This document shows positions 46,001 to 55,600 of a stretch of DNA of 64,000 nt, in pieces. The stretch lies in NCBI RefSeq assembly GCF_019048265.1, contig NZ_CP077312.1:5476-69475 (forward strand), in the 5' to 3' direction. Numbering within the stretch: the first letter of the stretch is position 1; each line of letters opens with the position of its first letter. The position numbers and the translations under genes are program-made. Below the pieces are notes generated by a model. The model searched no databases, was not told the origin of the DNA, and saw nothing but the letters and a program-made list of their open reading frames with translations. Source of the stretch: Aeromonas sp. FDAARGOS 1405 (lineage in GTDB: Bacteria; Pseudomonadota; Gammaproteobacteria; Enterobacterales; Aeromonadaceae).

Positions 46001-47853
46001 TCGTTACACTCCATTAGATATTGATCATGGAATTGAAAAGGCCAGAGCACTAAAGACATTATCATTAGTTTCTCCTGGTGATAATGGAAATCACACTTTT
46101 GCATTGGCCAGCACAATGCGGAACGAGGCCGCCTTGGTCAAGCATATTGCAGATGGTGTTGGCCGCCGCTCTAAAATTATGGGCGCCAGTAAGTTTGATC
46201 AGTTTCGTTGCGTCGCATAACGCTGTTGCGACTGATCGAGGAATGCTTGCCATACAGCCCAACCAACGTGAAACACTAGAGAAAGCGCTAACCTCTCGGA
46301 ATGAAACCAGTTTCGTAGCTACCTACGCGAGGGATGGAACCGCCGAGGCATTTAGAACCGTTGGCGCTTCAATGTTGCAAGAGGCGGGTTACAAAGTTAG
46401 AGCCTTTGGCTTAACCGGTAAAACATGCGATGAGATTGCAAAGGCTCAATTGAGAGGTGGGAATATAAAAAACTGGATCTCTCAACTTGAATCTCGCTCT
46501 TCAAATGGTCAGAAAACGAACAACTCAAAGGACGTTTGGCTAGTAGAGGACAGCGCATTATTGGATGCAAAAACAATTTTAGATGTATCTAGGTTTGCTA
46601 GATACACTGGAGCTAGAGTCATTTTCTTGGGTAATGAGCTGGAAAACTCACTGTCATGGGGTAACACTCTTGAATTACTGAGAAGCCAGAATCTTCCCGT
46701 TATTGAATCACAGACAAAAGCTTTATCTCAGGATGAAAATGTAAGCAAGGCTACGCTTGCATTCAGGAGTGGAAGAATTAAAGACGCCCTAGATAGCATT
46801 GATAATCTTATGCATGAGGTAAACCACAAAGAGCCAGGGATAGATAGTTCTATTCGTCATGAGGTAATCGCACAAAGTTACCTCGGCATGCCTAAAGATG
46901 AAAGGGATCAAGTTGCGGTAATAATACCAGACTCGCGCTCTATCAATTTGGTTACTGATAAAATAAGAGATGGATTGAGAAAGGAGGGAACAATAAGTGA
47001 AAGCCTGGTAACCATTTCATCTGAAAAATCGGTATTTATGACAGAAGTTGAACGTTCTGATGCTAGAGGTTACAAAGAGGGGCTTATTGTAAGGCTTCCG
47101 AATAACGCTCCAATGCGGGTTGAGTCCGTTGATAAAGAGCATAACTTTGTTGTGTTGCTAGATGATAAAGGCCAGCGATTTAAAATCTCTGGCCGAGATT
47201 TGAAGGGAGCAACAGTAACTCAACAAACGAAAGTTGATTTTGCAAAGGGTGACAAGCTGGTCTTTACTAAGTCACTACCTCGGGATTTAATTAAGGTGAG
47301 CGAATCAAACCTGAAAACAAAAGAAAATCTTCGGGGAGTAAGGAGTAAATCAGAAGGAAAGGTTATTGGATATGATGATGAATCAAATAGCCTGACCATC
47401 TTGTTGTCAAACGGGAGGGTTATTGGTGTAAACCCCCATGAATTTCCGCACTTATCACATAATTATGTGAGCAATTCTTTTTCACTGAAAAGCGGGGAAG
47501 CTAAAGAGCACGCACTTGTTTTGTTAGAGTCGAACAAAACACATTCGCTCACACATGAACAGATTCATGGTGTTCTTAGCAATGTAAAAGGCTCTGTGAG
47601 GATTATTACTGATGATAAGAAAAGAGCAATCTCAGCATTGAGCGAAAATCCAGGTTTCCAACAATCTGCTTTAGCCAATCGGCAAGTTGTTGTCACCTCA
47701 AAAGATCGGGCTGCTGATTTTTCTCGAGACTTAGGGATGATGATGGGGGGATCTTCAAGGTATGGCATGAAATTAAGAGAAAAGGTAATCGAAAAAATCG
47801 AGAACATTAAAAAGACCTACAACATTGGTCTACAAAGAGAAAGGAGCCTATAA
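43065..47853 (+). CDS. traI: TraI, MOB-F relaxase/helicase, interrupted by one frameshift near 46.19 kb
   Basis: About 1,590 residues if the frames are joined. The relaxase domain has paired tyrosines YY...YY at 16-17 and 22-23 and the His triad region HTVSRANDPQLHTHN near 144-158. The first RecD-like helicase has Walker A GLAGTGKTT near 471 and Walker B IWLIDEASL near 542. The first frame ends at 46220 (FRCVA); homology resumes in the +1-shifted frame (HNAVATDRGMLAIQPNQ) and runs to 47853. A second RecD-like module follows but with YARDGTAEAF where Walker A should be, so it is degenerate. The palindrome copy at 44530 lies in the helicase coding part. Confidence 0.88.
44530..44543. repeat. 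Plasmid-wide palindrome TTGCGCATGCGCAA, copy 8 (inside traI)
   Basis: Encodes IAHAQ within the helicase domain; an exact copy inside a conserved gene argues that the DNA sequence is tolerated or selected there. Confidence 0.9.
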
Positions 47854-47865
47854 AGCCAGTTCGGT

Positions 47866-49285
47866 TGCGCTGCAGGGGCCCTGCCCTGGTACTCCCCGAC
47901 CGATCACCGGCAGCTGGCCCGCCCACCGGATCGATGGCCACCGGTTGCGCCGGCGACCAGGAACGACTGCAGGGGCCCTGCCCTGGTACTCCCCGACCGT
48001 TTCACCAGCTGCTGGCCGGCACCACCGGATCGATGGCCACCGGCTGCGCCGGCGACCTGGAACGACTGCAGGGGCCCGCCCTGGTACTCCCCGCCGATCA
48101 CCAGCTGCTGGCCGGCACCACCGGATCGATGGCCACCGGCTGCGCCGGCGACCAGGAACGACTGCAGGGGCCCCGCCCTGGTACTCCCCGCCGATCACCG
48201 ACCGTTCCCCCGCTGCTGGCCCGCCCACCGCCTCGATGGCCACCGGTTGCGCCGGCGACCAGGAACAGCTGCAGGGGCCCTGCCCTGGTATTCACCTGAC
48301 CGATCACCAGCTGCTGGCCGGCACCACCGGATCGATGGCCACCGGCTGCGCCGGCGACCAGGAACGACTGCAGGGGCCCCGCCCTGGTACTCACCTACCG
48401 ATCACCAGCTGCTGGCCGGCACCACCGGATTGATGGCCACAGGCTGCGCCGGCGACCAGGAACGACTGCAGGGGCCCCGCCCTGGTACTCACCTACCGAT
48501 CACCAGCTGCTGGCCGGCACCACCGGATCGATGGCCACCGGTTGCGCCGGTGACCAGGAACAGCTGCTGGCCAGCACCACCTGCTCGATGGCCACCGGTT
48601 GCGCCGGTGACCAGGAACGGCTGCAGGGGCCCCGCCCTGGTACTCCCCGCCGATCACCGACCGTTTCCCCACTGCTGGCCCGCCCACCGCCTCGATGGCC
48701 ACCGGTTCGCCGGTGACCAGGAACAGCTGCAGGGGCCCTGCCCTGGTATTCCCCTGACCGATCACCAGCTGCTGGCCGGCACCACCTGCTCGATGGCCAC
48801 CGGCTGCGCCGGTGACCAGGAACGACTGCAGGGGCCCTGCCCTGGTACTCACCTACCGATCACCAGCTGCTGGCCGGCACCACCTGCTCGATGGCCACCG
48901 GCTGCGCCGGCGACCAGGAACGGCTGCAGGGGCCCCGCCCTGGTACTCCCCGACCGATCACCGGCAGCTGGCCCGCCCACCGGATCGATGGCCACCGGCT
49001 GCGCCGGCGACCTGGAACGACTGCAGGGGCCCCGCCCTGGTACTCCCCGCCGATCACCGACCGTTTCCCCGCTGCTGGCCCGCCCACCGCCTCGATGGCC
49101 ACCGGTTCGCCTGTGACCAGGAACGACTGCAGGGGCCCCGCCCTGGTACTCCCCGACCGATCACCGGCAGCTGGCCCGCCCACCGGATCGATGGCCACCG
49201 GCTGCGCCGGTGACCAGGAACAGCTGCAGGGGCCCTGCCCTGGTACTCCCCGACCGATCACCGGCAGCTGGCCGGCACCGCCATT
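47866..49285. repeat. Tandem repeat array 3, about 14 imperfect units of about 98 bp
   Basis: Same unit and orientation as arrays 1 and 2. One short unit of 56 bp (48553-48609) and several sub-variants (ACCGTTTCCCC insert). It begins 13 nt after the traI stop. A block around 48590-48850 closely matches 14800-15090 of array 1 in order of variants, implying exchange between arrays. Confidence 0.93.
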
Positions 49286-49462
49286 TACTTGGAGTAGGGC
49301 CCCATGTGACCTATATGAATTAAAGTGATTTGCTCACAAATAATATTTTGTGTCTTGTGGTTAGGCTAACGATTCAGCCCCTTTGATGTGTGCCGCGCGC
49401 GTGTTTATCTGCGGTGCGTGTGCGACTGCGCAACTGACTTTATTATGGTAAATGTTGGCACC
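49286..49462. other. AT-rich non-coding stretch after array 3
   Basis: Includes the GTGA-nnn-GCTCAC motif at 49325 and a GCGCGCG run near 49393. No gene is supported. Confidence 0.4.
49325..49337. repeat. GTGA-nnn-GCTCAC motif, copy 3
   Basis: GTGATTTGCTCAC just after array 3, with an AT-rich AAATAATATTTT flank like the other two copies. Confidence 0.42.
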
Positions 49463-49488
49463 AAAAAAAACCGGCTATGCCGGTTTTC
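49463..49488. terminator. Bidirectional terminator
   Basis: AAAACCGGC-tat-GCCGGTTTT with A-run before and T-run after; ends the minus gene at 49496. Confidence 0.85.
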
Positions 49489-49495
49489 TCGCTTC

Positions 49496-49780
49496 CTAGC
49501 TAGGCCAGGAATCAACGCGATCGACATCATCACTACCGCTCACAGATGAAAACTCTGGCTCGATACGGCCTCGCTGCCCAACATCATCGACAACGAGTGA
49601 GGCTGGTATTGCCGATATGGCTTGGTCAACATGAATGACCTTCTCCTGCTCGCGCTCGGTCAGCTTATGTGGAATAGGCTTTTCATCTGCGCTTTCAACC
49701 CTGGGCCTATTCAAAATTAGCATCAGACACAAGGCTCCAAACGCCAGAAATGTCATTACGCCCAAGAAATGAGCAACCAT
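49496..49780 (-). CDS. Small membrane protein, 94 aa, unknown
   Basis: N-terminal transmembrane helix (residues 4-24), then a charged soluble tail (KLTEREQEKVIHVDQ). It follows the lytic transglycosylase gene by 6 nt and may act with it in the envelope. No family. Confidence 0.6.
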   Translation of the reverse strand: MVAHFLGVMTFLAFGALCLMLILNRPRVESADEKPIPHKLTEREQEKVIHVDQAISAIPASLVVDDVGQRGRIEPEFSSVSGSDDVDRVDSWPS

Positions 49781-49786
49781 AAATCA

Positions 49787-50386
49787 TTACTCCTTAGCAA
49801 TCAGGATTGGATCCTCACCCTGTTCTAGCCTTCGGTATATCTCTCGAATACCGCCTTTCCCCCCATAGTACCAATAACGATCATCTGCTTTGCTGTCTGA
49901 GTATCCCCCGTAGTAGGCGCCAACGGCGTCCCAGGACACGCCCTTGGCTGAAAAATTGTTCGCTATAATCCACGCGCCAACGCTGATGTTCAGGCATGGA
50001 TCTCTCAGTAACATATCTCTTGTTATATGATAGTCTTTTTGCAAGCGAGGGAACCATTGAGAATGGATTTGCATCAGACCTACAGCTTCACCCTCTTTTT
50101 GTCGATTAACTGCATCTGGATTCAGGTGGCTTTCTTTAATCGCATGGGCAATGAGAAGGTTTTTTTTCACATTGTAGCGATGGCTCATGTCTTGAAAGCA
50201 ACGCATGAAGCCAAACTCTGATACAGTATGTTCATTCTTTATTGGATAGGTTGAATCAATCCTTTTGATGTTGCTTACCTGTCCTGCGTTATGCTTGTGA
50301 TAGTCGTTTAAAGAATAGGGGTGTGCTGGGTTAGATAGGGCTATAGCCATGATTGTTAAAGCGATTTTAAAGTGTTTTTTTTGCAC
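49787..50386 (-). CDS. Lytic transglycosylase (VirB1/SLT-like)
   Basis: 199 residues with a signal peptide. The goose-type SLT signature is present: IKESHLNP with catalytic Glu near residue 85, then AVGLMQIHSQWFP and NISVGAWIIANN, and AYYGGYS. It should open the peptidoglycan locally for pilus assembly. Located away from the tra operons but alongside traI. Confidence 0.9.
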   Translation of the reverse strand: MQKKHFKIALTIMAIALSNPAHPYSLNDYHKHNAGQVSNIKRIDSTYPIKNEHTVSEFGFMRCFQDMSHRYNVKKNLLIAHAIKESHLNPDAVNRQKEGEAVGLMQIHSQWFPRLQKDYHITRDMLLRDPCLNISVGAWIIANNFSAKGVSWDAVGAYYGGYSDSKADDRYWYYGGKGGIREIYRRLEQGEDPILIAKE

Positions 50387-50440
50387 TTGCCCCCCCTTAT
50401 CAAGCCGGTTTTGCTTACAATGTTCGGAGTATAATACAAG

Positions 50441-50827
50441 ATGAGTTCAACTGGTGAGCGGTATCTTATTGAGACGTTGATGCCTTTGACAAGTTACAGT
50501 GATCCGGCAACGATACAGGCACTCATTGATTATAGGCTTAATGGGTTGTCAGGTATAAAAGCAGCTGAACTGCATGGCTTGCCTCATAGGAATACTGTTT
50601 ACAGAGCCAGTAGTCACTACGATATCATCAAAAAAAAAGTCCTAGATATCATACCTGCATTAGGCTTTAACTTGCTTTTTGCTAAAGAGAGAGGATCCAT
50701 CGAACAACCTAAAGAGGTTCATATTGACCTCAATGGTCTGTGGTCTTTCACAGATGATGATGGTTCATACGAAGCAGCCTGTCTCGAATTTTTCGTTAAG
50801 TTAGGAGACAGGTTTGAGAAATTATAA
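50441..50827 (+). CDS. PapB/FaeA-like HTH regulator (tentative)
   Basis: 128 residues. The segment ATIQALIDYRLNGLSGIKAAELHGLPHRNTVYRAS resembles the helix-turn-helix of fimbrial PapB-type regulators. It is divergent from the transglycosylase gene and precedes an H-NS-like gene, so it probably regulates transfer functions. Tentative. Confidence 0.55.
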   Translation: MSSTGERYLIETLMPLTSYSDPATIQALIDYRLNGLSGIKAAELHGLPHRNTVYRASSHYDIIKKKVLDIIPALGFNLLFAKERGSIEQPKEVHIDLNGLWSFTDDDGSYEAACLEFFVKLGDRFEKL

Positions 50828-50858
50828 TAACCAACCAATTAATGCCGAGGTTTTTTAA

Positions 50859-51287
50859 ATGGAAACCGTACTATCTAACGAAGCAATATCTGAATACTTG
50901 GCGAATCATCAGCGCCGCCGAGCCTTTCTGCGTCATTGCAATCTCGATTCACTCCGTCAACTGGTTGCTGACACTCAAGTGATCATTGATGCTAAAGAAG
51001 AAGAAGAATTGGCCAGGATGGAGCAGGAAGAAAAAAAGAAAAAGGCTATTGATGATGCCACCCGAGAGCTCATGCAGCTTGGAGTAACACCTGAAGAGGT
51101 GTTTGAAGCGTTATCAGGCAATAAGCCCAGCGCAACCACTAGCAAGATCAAGCAGACAGCCTTTAAACGCCCTGATAATGGCAAAATTGTTTTCTGGTCT
51201 CGCAGGGGCCAAGTGCCAAAGGCTTTGAGAGATCTATACGAGATTCACGGCAGGGCCGGCTTGGATCAGTTCATCGTAAAAGAATAA
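50859..51287 (+). CDS. hns: H-NS family nucleoid-associated protein
   Basis: 142 residues. A helical coiled-coil N-terminal part (LRQLVADTQVIIDAKEEEELARMEQEEKKKK) precedes a C-terminal DNA-binding segment with FWSRRGQVPKALRDL, the H-NS core motif plan (W-x-x-x-G-x-x-P). Plasmid H-NS proteins silence plasmid and horizontally acquired genes. AGGTTTTTTAAATG start region; strong terminator follows. Confidence 0.82.
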   Translation: METVLSNEAISEYLANHQRRRAFLRHCNLDSLRQLVADTQVIIDAKEEEELARMEQEEKKKKAIDDATRELMQLGVTPEEVFEALSGNKPSATTSKIKQTAFKRPDNGKIVFWSRRGQVPKALRDLYEIHGRAGLDQFIVKE

Positions 51288-51290
51288 AAA

Positions 51291-51318
51291 AAAGGCGCAT
51301 TATGATGCGCCTTTTTTA
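51291..51318. terminator. Bidirectional terminator between convergent genes
   Basis: AAAGGCGCAT-tatg-ATGCGCCTTT with A-run and T-run flanks. Shared by the H-NS-like gene and the minus gene ending at 51300. Confidence 0.88.
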
Positions 51319-51596
51319 TTGCAAGGAAAGGTCGAGAACTCGGCCTTTAAAACTGTTTGTAGTTTGGTTATCCCAATAGTCTTCTCTCTTGTCAATCGTT
51401 CAAATTGGGGGGAGCCATGGACACTGCTAAGTTCAGGTAGAGTCAAGGCTCGCCCACATCTAAGCTGAAACGCGAGATCAGCCTGCATTAACAGCCCTGA
51501 AATGCTAGGGTCTCTTCGCCCTGCATCCTGTATGAACTGAACTTTCCCCTCATTGAGCCCGCTTTGAGTTGCCAGCGTTACGGCGAAATAGGTCAT
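51300..51596 (-). CDS. Hypothetical protein, 98 aa (weak FlhD-like look)
   Basis: From ATG 51596. It overlaps the upstream gene by 47 nt in another frame. A short stretch (LLMQADLAFQLRCGRALTLPELS) recalls the FlhD segment ending GALTLPQM, but the rest does not align convincingly. SetCD/AcaCD master activators of other conjugative elements are FlhCD-like, which makes the pair worth noting. Alternatively the overlap is a frameshift joining both genes. Confidence 0.45.
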   Translation of the reverse strand: MTYFAVTLATQSGLNEGKVQFIQDAGRRDPSISGLLMQADLAFQLRCGRALTLPELSSVHGSPQFERLTREKTIGITKLQTVLKAEFSTFPCNKKGAS

Positions 51597-52125
51597 AGCT
51601 AACAATGTTTTCCCCTCTTCCTATTCTCTCTGGCTTAAGACCAAACGTTACAACAAATCTCTCTGTCGTTCCTGTGTGAAGCAACCACCCTTCACTGCAA
51701 GTAGGAAACGCCTGTATGCTTTCAAACAGGCGGTTAATGAGCCTCTTTGTGAACAAGTCCACTTCAGTCAGCCCACAATTGCTGCTCAGCCGTTCAAACT
51801 CATGCCATAGCAACCAGTCAGGGATCTGCAGGTGTAGCAACTGATCTGTCATCATAAAGTGATCAAATGCATCCTCATTCAACCAGCCTAGATAACGTTC
51901 AATTTGCTGTAAAACAAGGATTCCTTTGTCTGCTAACGCCCTTTCTCGAGGTGTTGAGTTGTTACCTTTGAGTATTTGTGAAAGCTCTTTTTCTTGGTGT
52001 GGCGTTCCATCAAAAACCCAGCGATAAGCCCCGTCATGTAGCTCTAAGTTTTCCATCGGGTTCGCCCTTTGGATTAACTTCTTTATCCTGTAATCGTGCG
52101 GGATTGTAGTCACTGTGTCGTTCAT
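51550..52125 (-). CDS. Hypothetical protein, 191 aa
   Basis: Soluble, helical, several Trp; no Cys pairs of the FlhC type. Ends in a basic tail. It lies between traG and the H-NS-like gene on the tra strand. Possible regulator; no family recognised. Confidence 0.55.
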   Translation of the reverse strand: MNDTVTTIPHDYRIKKLIQRANPMENLELHDGAYRWVFDGTPHQEKELSQILKGNNSTPRERALADKGILVLQQIERYLGWLNEDAFDHFMMTDQLLHLQIPDWLLWHEFERLSSNCGLTEVDLFTKRLINRLFESIQAFPTCSEGWLLHTGTTERFVVTFGLKPERIGRGENIVSYDLFRRNAGNSKRAQ

Positions 52126-52133
52126 TTAAATCT

Positions 52134-52553
52134 CTACCTACGAGACCTGAAAACCCGATAATTCAGAGGGCTTGCAAAGCCAGGGTCTTCCTTCCTGTGT
52201 GGCGCAGAAAACCTATGGTTAGAATCTGATTGAGTGTTGTCGCAATCAAACCTTAAGCTAGCAAAATATGTCGATAAGGTAGAAAGGAATGAGCGTTTTA
52301 GGCGATGGAAAATGCTCTCGTCTACAAACCTTTTCCCTGTAATGCTCTCGACAACTTGACTGACATTTAACAGGCCGCCTGTGAAACGATCCATAGTGCT
52401 ATAAATCGTTCCATTGATGTTTATTGAAGTTATGTCAATGTCCTTTGCTGCAGACATTACGGCCATTATTGCATCAGTTGACGAGAGGTATCTTCCTCGT
52501 TCAGCCTCAACAATAAATGCCACTTTTTCATCTATGACCACAGAGTATGTCAT
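52134..52553 (-). CDS. Hypothetical protein, 139 aa
   Basis: Soluble, basic C-terminus (HRKEDPGFAS...FRSRR). Eight nt upstream of the next gene and 78 nt after traG, so probably transcribed with the tra cluster. Function unknown. Confidence 0.55.
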   Translation of the reverse strand: MTYSVVIDEKVAFIVEAERGRYLSSTDAIMAVMSAAKDIDITSININGTIYSTMDRFTGGLLNVSQVVESITGKRFVDESIFHRLKRSFLSTLSTYFASLRFDCDNTQSDSNHRFSAPHRKEDPGFASPLNYRVFRSRR

Positions 52554-52630
52554 GGGTTTATCACTCCGTCATACAGCTCTTAAACTGATTTAAGTATAGC
52601 AACCGGTGTATATAAATACACCGGTTTAAA

Positions 52631-55600
52631 TCAAAAACCATCTACTCCATCTTTATACTTCTGATACTCAACAGGAGGCATAACCCCTCCTTGCGGATTG
52701 TTTTTACCTTGGGGGATAGGAGGCATGCTGCCGTTGTTGGTGGTTACCCCCGCGCTGCTGAGCTCATCTATGGCGGCTTGATTTTCATTACCTCTAGGCG
52801 CGGTTTGCACGGCCTCTGTATAGCGACGAAGGTTGGCATTAACCCAATGATTGTCTAACCCTCGTTCTTGCGCTACTTGCTCTAGTGAGTTTTGCGCATG
52901 CGCAAGATTTTCCTCAAGAGCTGGCCGAGTGTCCTCATTAAACTTTCCAGAGCCGATCAATGAGCTCACATGATCAACTTTTGCGTTGGAATTTGTCGCA
53001 GAATTATCAGCGTCTTCATTTTTTTTGTTAGCCAGCGTATCGGGTTGCTGCGACTGCTCACCAGGACGACCTGTGCTGGCCAGTGCTTCGGGCTGCAGGT
53101 TGCCACGCTGTTCGATCTCCTGCGGCTGCTCACCAGGACGATCTGTGCTGGCCAGTGCCTCGGGCTGCAGGTTGCCACGCTGTTCGAGCTGCTGCGACTG
53201 CTCACCAGGACGACCTGTGCTGGCCAGTGCCTCGGGCTGCAGGTTGCCACGCTGTTCGAGCTGCTGCGACTGCTCACCAGGACGACCTGTGCTGGCCAGT
53301 GCTTCGGGCTGCAGGTTGCCACGCTGTTCGATCTCCTGCGGCTGCTCACCAGGACGATCTGTGCTGGCCAGTGCCTCGGGCTGCAGGTTGCCACGCTGTT
53401 CGAGCTGCTGCGACTGCTCACCAGGACGACCTGTGCTGGCCAGTGCTTCGGGCTGCAGGTTGCCACGCTGTTCGATCTCCTGCGGCTGCTCACCAGGACG
53501 ATCTGTGCTGGCCAGTGCCTCGGGCTGCAGGTTGCCACGCTGTTCGAGCTGCTGCGACTGCTCACCAGGATTGGCCAGCGACTCAGGGAGCTCTGCAACA
53601 ACTGATGGTTTTAACTGTGATTGTTGATCATCGGTGGCTTGCACAGAGTTGCGCATTGTTTTGACATCATGAAGAGCTGAATCTGTTGCTGCTTTATATG
53701 CCGGATCAAGGTTCGGTTTTTTCATCTGATCGAACGTAGCTCCTGGCCCATAATGCGATGACATACCTGGGGCGATATCTTCTTTCTTTTCTGGTTGCGG
53801 AACTGCTGCCAATGGCTCAAGGGGAGAGTTGGTTCCCTGATGCTTATCAGCGTAGCCGGCGCTGTTATCGTAAGCCCGCTCGAACACATTAGCTGCTTTG
53901 CTGGCAACAAACACATTAAGGTCATTCCCTTCCAGTTTGTGTTTTCCTCGCCCTTCCTCAACGATATTGTCAAATGCAGCCTGCATTTTAACTCGCTGAG
54001 TGTTGACGATACTTTGATCGGCAGTTTCAGCTTTCATTCCCGCATCTACACTAGCTCTCACAGTTTTACCGCCACTGCCGAACCATCCCGAAACCCCAGC
54101 GTTTGCCGTGTTGCTCCGAATGACCTCTTCACGCATTACCCCCGCTAGCACACTGCTGCTGGCTTGGGCATAATCTGCCCCAGCCTCTTGCAATCCCTTA
54201 CTCTCGATGAGCGCCAGCAGGGCTGTTTTTGTCTGAGAGGTAAACGGCGATCTGAATCAGGATTACATGTAAATGCTGCCGTGTTACGTTCGACCGTTGA
54301 GCTTTCAATATCGTCATTTCTTACTGTACGGCTATTATCCTGTGTTGTGCTGGCGTCCGACTTCAGCTGTTATCAATCGCGGGTACTGTTGCCTGCGGAT
54401 ACATGAGTATTCGCCAATATGTGCCCTTTCTGATCTTGTGCTAAATCGAAACAGCACCGAGCCAGAACCATTCTGCTGAATTGCATCCAACTGTTTTATC
54501 AGAATAAGACCGCTCTTATTAAGGGCCCTTGCCTGTTCAGGGTTAAACTGATAGCGGAACGTGGTTGTTCGCTTTCGACTGGGCAATTGCGCGATCAGAC
54601 AAACCAGCTGCTTTGAACATGTCGTACACATGATTGGCAGCCATCTCTTCATTGGCGCGGATCTGGCCAGATCTAGTACCTTGCGTAACCGCCTGTGTAC
54701 CCAGAGTATTCCCAGAACCAACCTGTTGAGCCGTTTTGTTCGCGCTATCTGCAATTAGCCCTTGAGTCGCTTGAGGTGTGGTAGCAATGCGTTTCAGCAA
54801 CACCAGCCCCATGTGCAGCATCAGCAACGCCTTGAGCATGGTTAACAGAGTCTAGCCGCCTGTTTGTGAAAAACGTCCTGGCGGCCTTCACTTTTGGCAA
54901 CGCCTTCATCCACAGTTGCCGTTGATATGCTTGAGCGCCATTGGGGTTATCCTTGAACTTATCTCTTAGATGCCTCTTGGCGGCACTATCTATGTTTACA
55001 AGATTGTCCCAACCACCAGAGTTTGCAGCGGATTCTTGCTGACCGTTGAGCCATTCGGCCCCTTGATAGGCGCCTGATGAATGAGTGGTTCTTTTTGCCA
55101 GCTCTTGTTTATCAATACCTAAGTCAGCTGCAGCAGCATGTACGACCTCGCGAGACTCCCCAACGAAGTAACAGTCTGATCGCTTGTGAATTCTCTGGAT
55201 TGGCCGCTGATACCAGCAAAGGTATTGACCACTTTCAAGCAATGCTTCGTTTCTGCCAACCTCGGCGCTGGTCGCCACTGCAGAGTTTGATTGCGCCATT
55301 TTTGAGACTGTTTGCCATTTGCAGATTCAGCCTGGGTAACGCCACTGGCTTTCACCAACCTTGACGCTCAGCACTTGTAGTTGAAGTGGCAAGCAGCCGC
55401 CGCTGATGTGCCCTGGTCCCCATGTGTTGGCCAACCTCTGTAGCACCAGTCATTTGCCCAATCTGTTTGCCTGCAGGAGCTACACCACCATAGGCACTGG
55501 TCACTGCCCGCCGTTTCTTGACGCTTCGGTGATCTGACCGAGTGCTTGAGGGTTGGCCATCGAGCTGATGTTTTGCAACCGCGCCGGTGCGCAGTTTCCG

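Noticed and set aside
14400..49285. CRISPR array
   Set aside because: Units are contiguous, about 98 bp and imperfect throughout, with no constant short repeat separated by unique spacers, and no cas genes are present.
51300..52125. FlhCD-type master activator pair (SetCD/AcaCD)
   Set aside because: Only a short FlhD-like stretch is visible in one protein, and the other lacks the Cys pairs of FlhC. Too weak to name.
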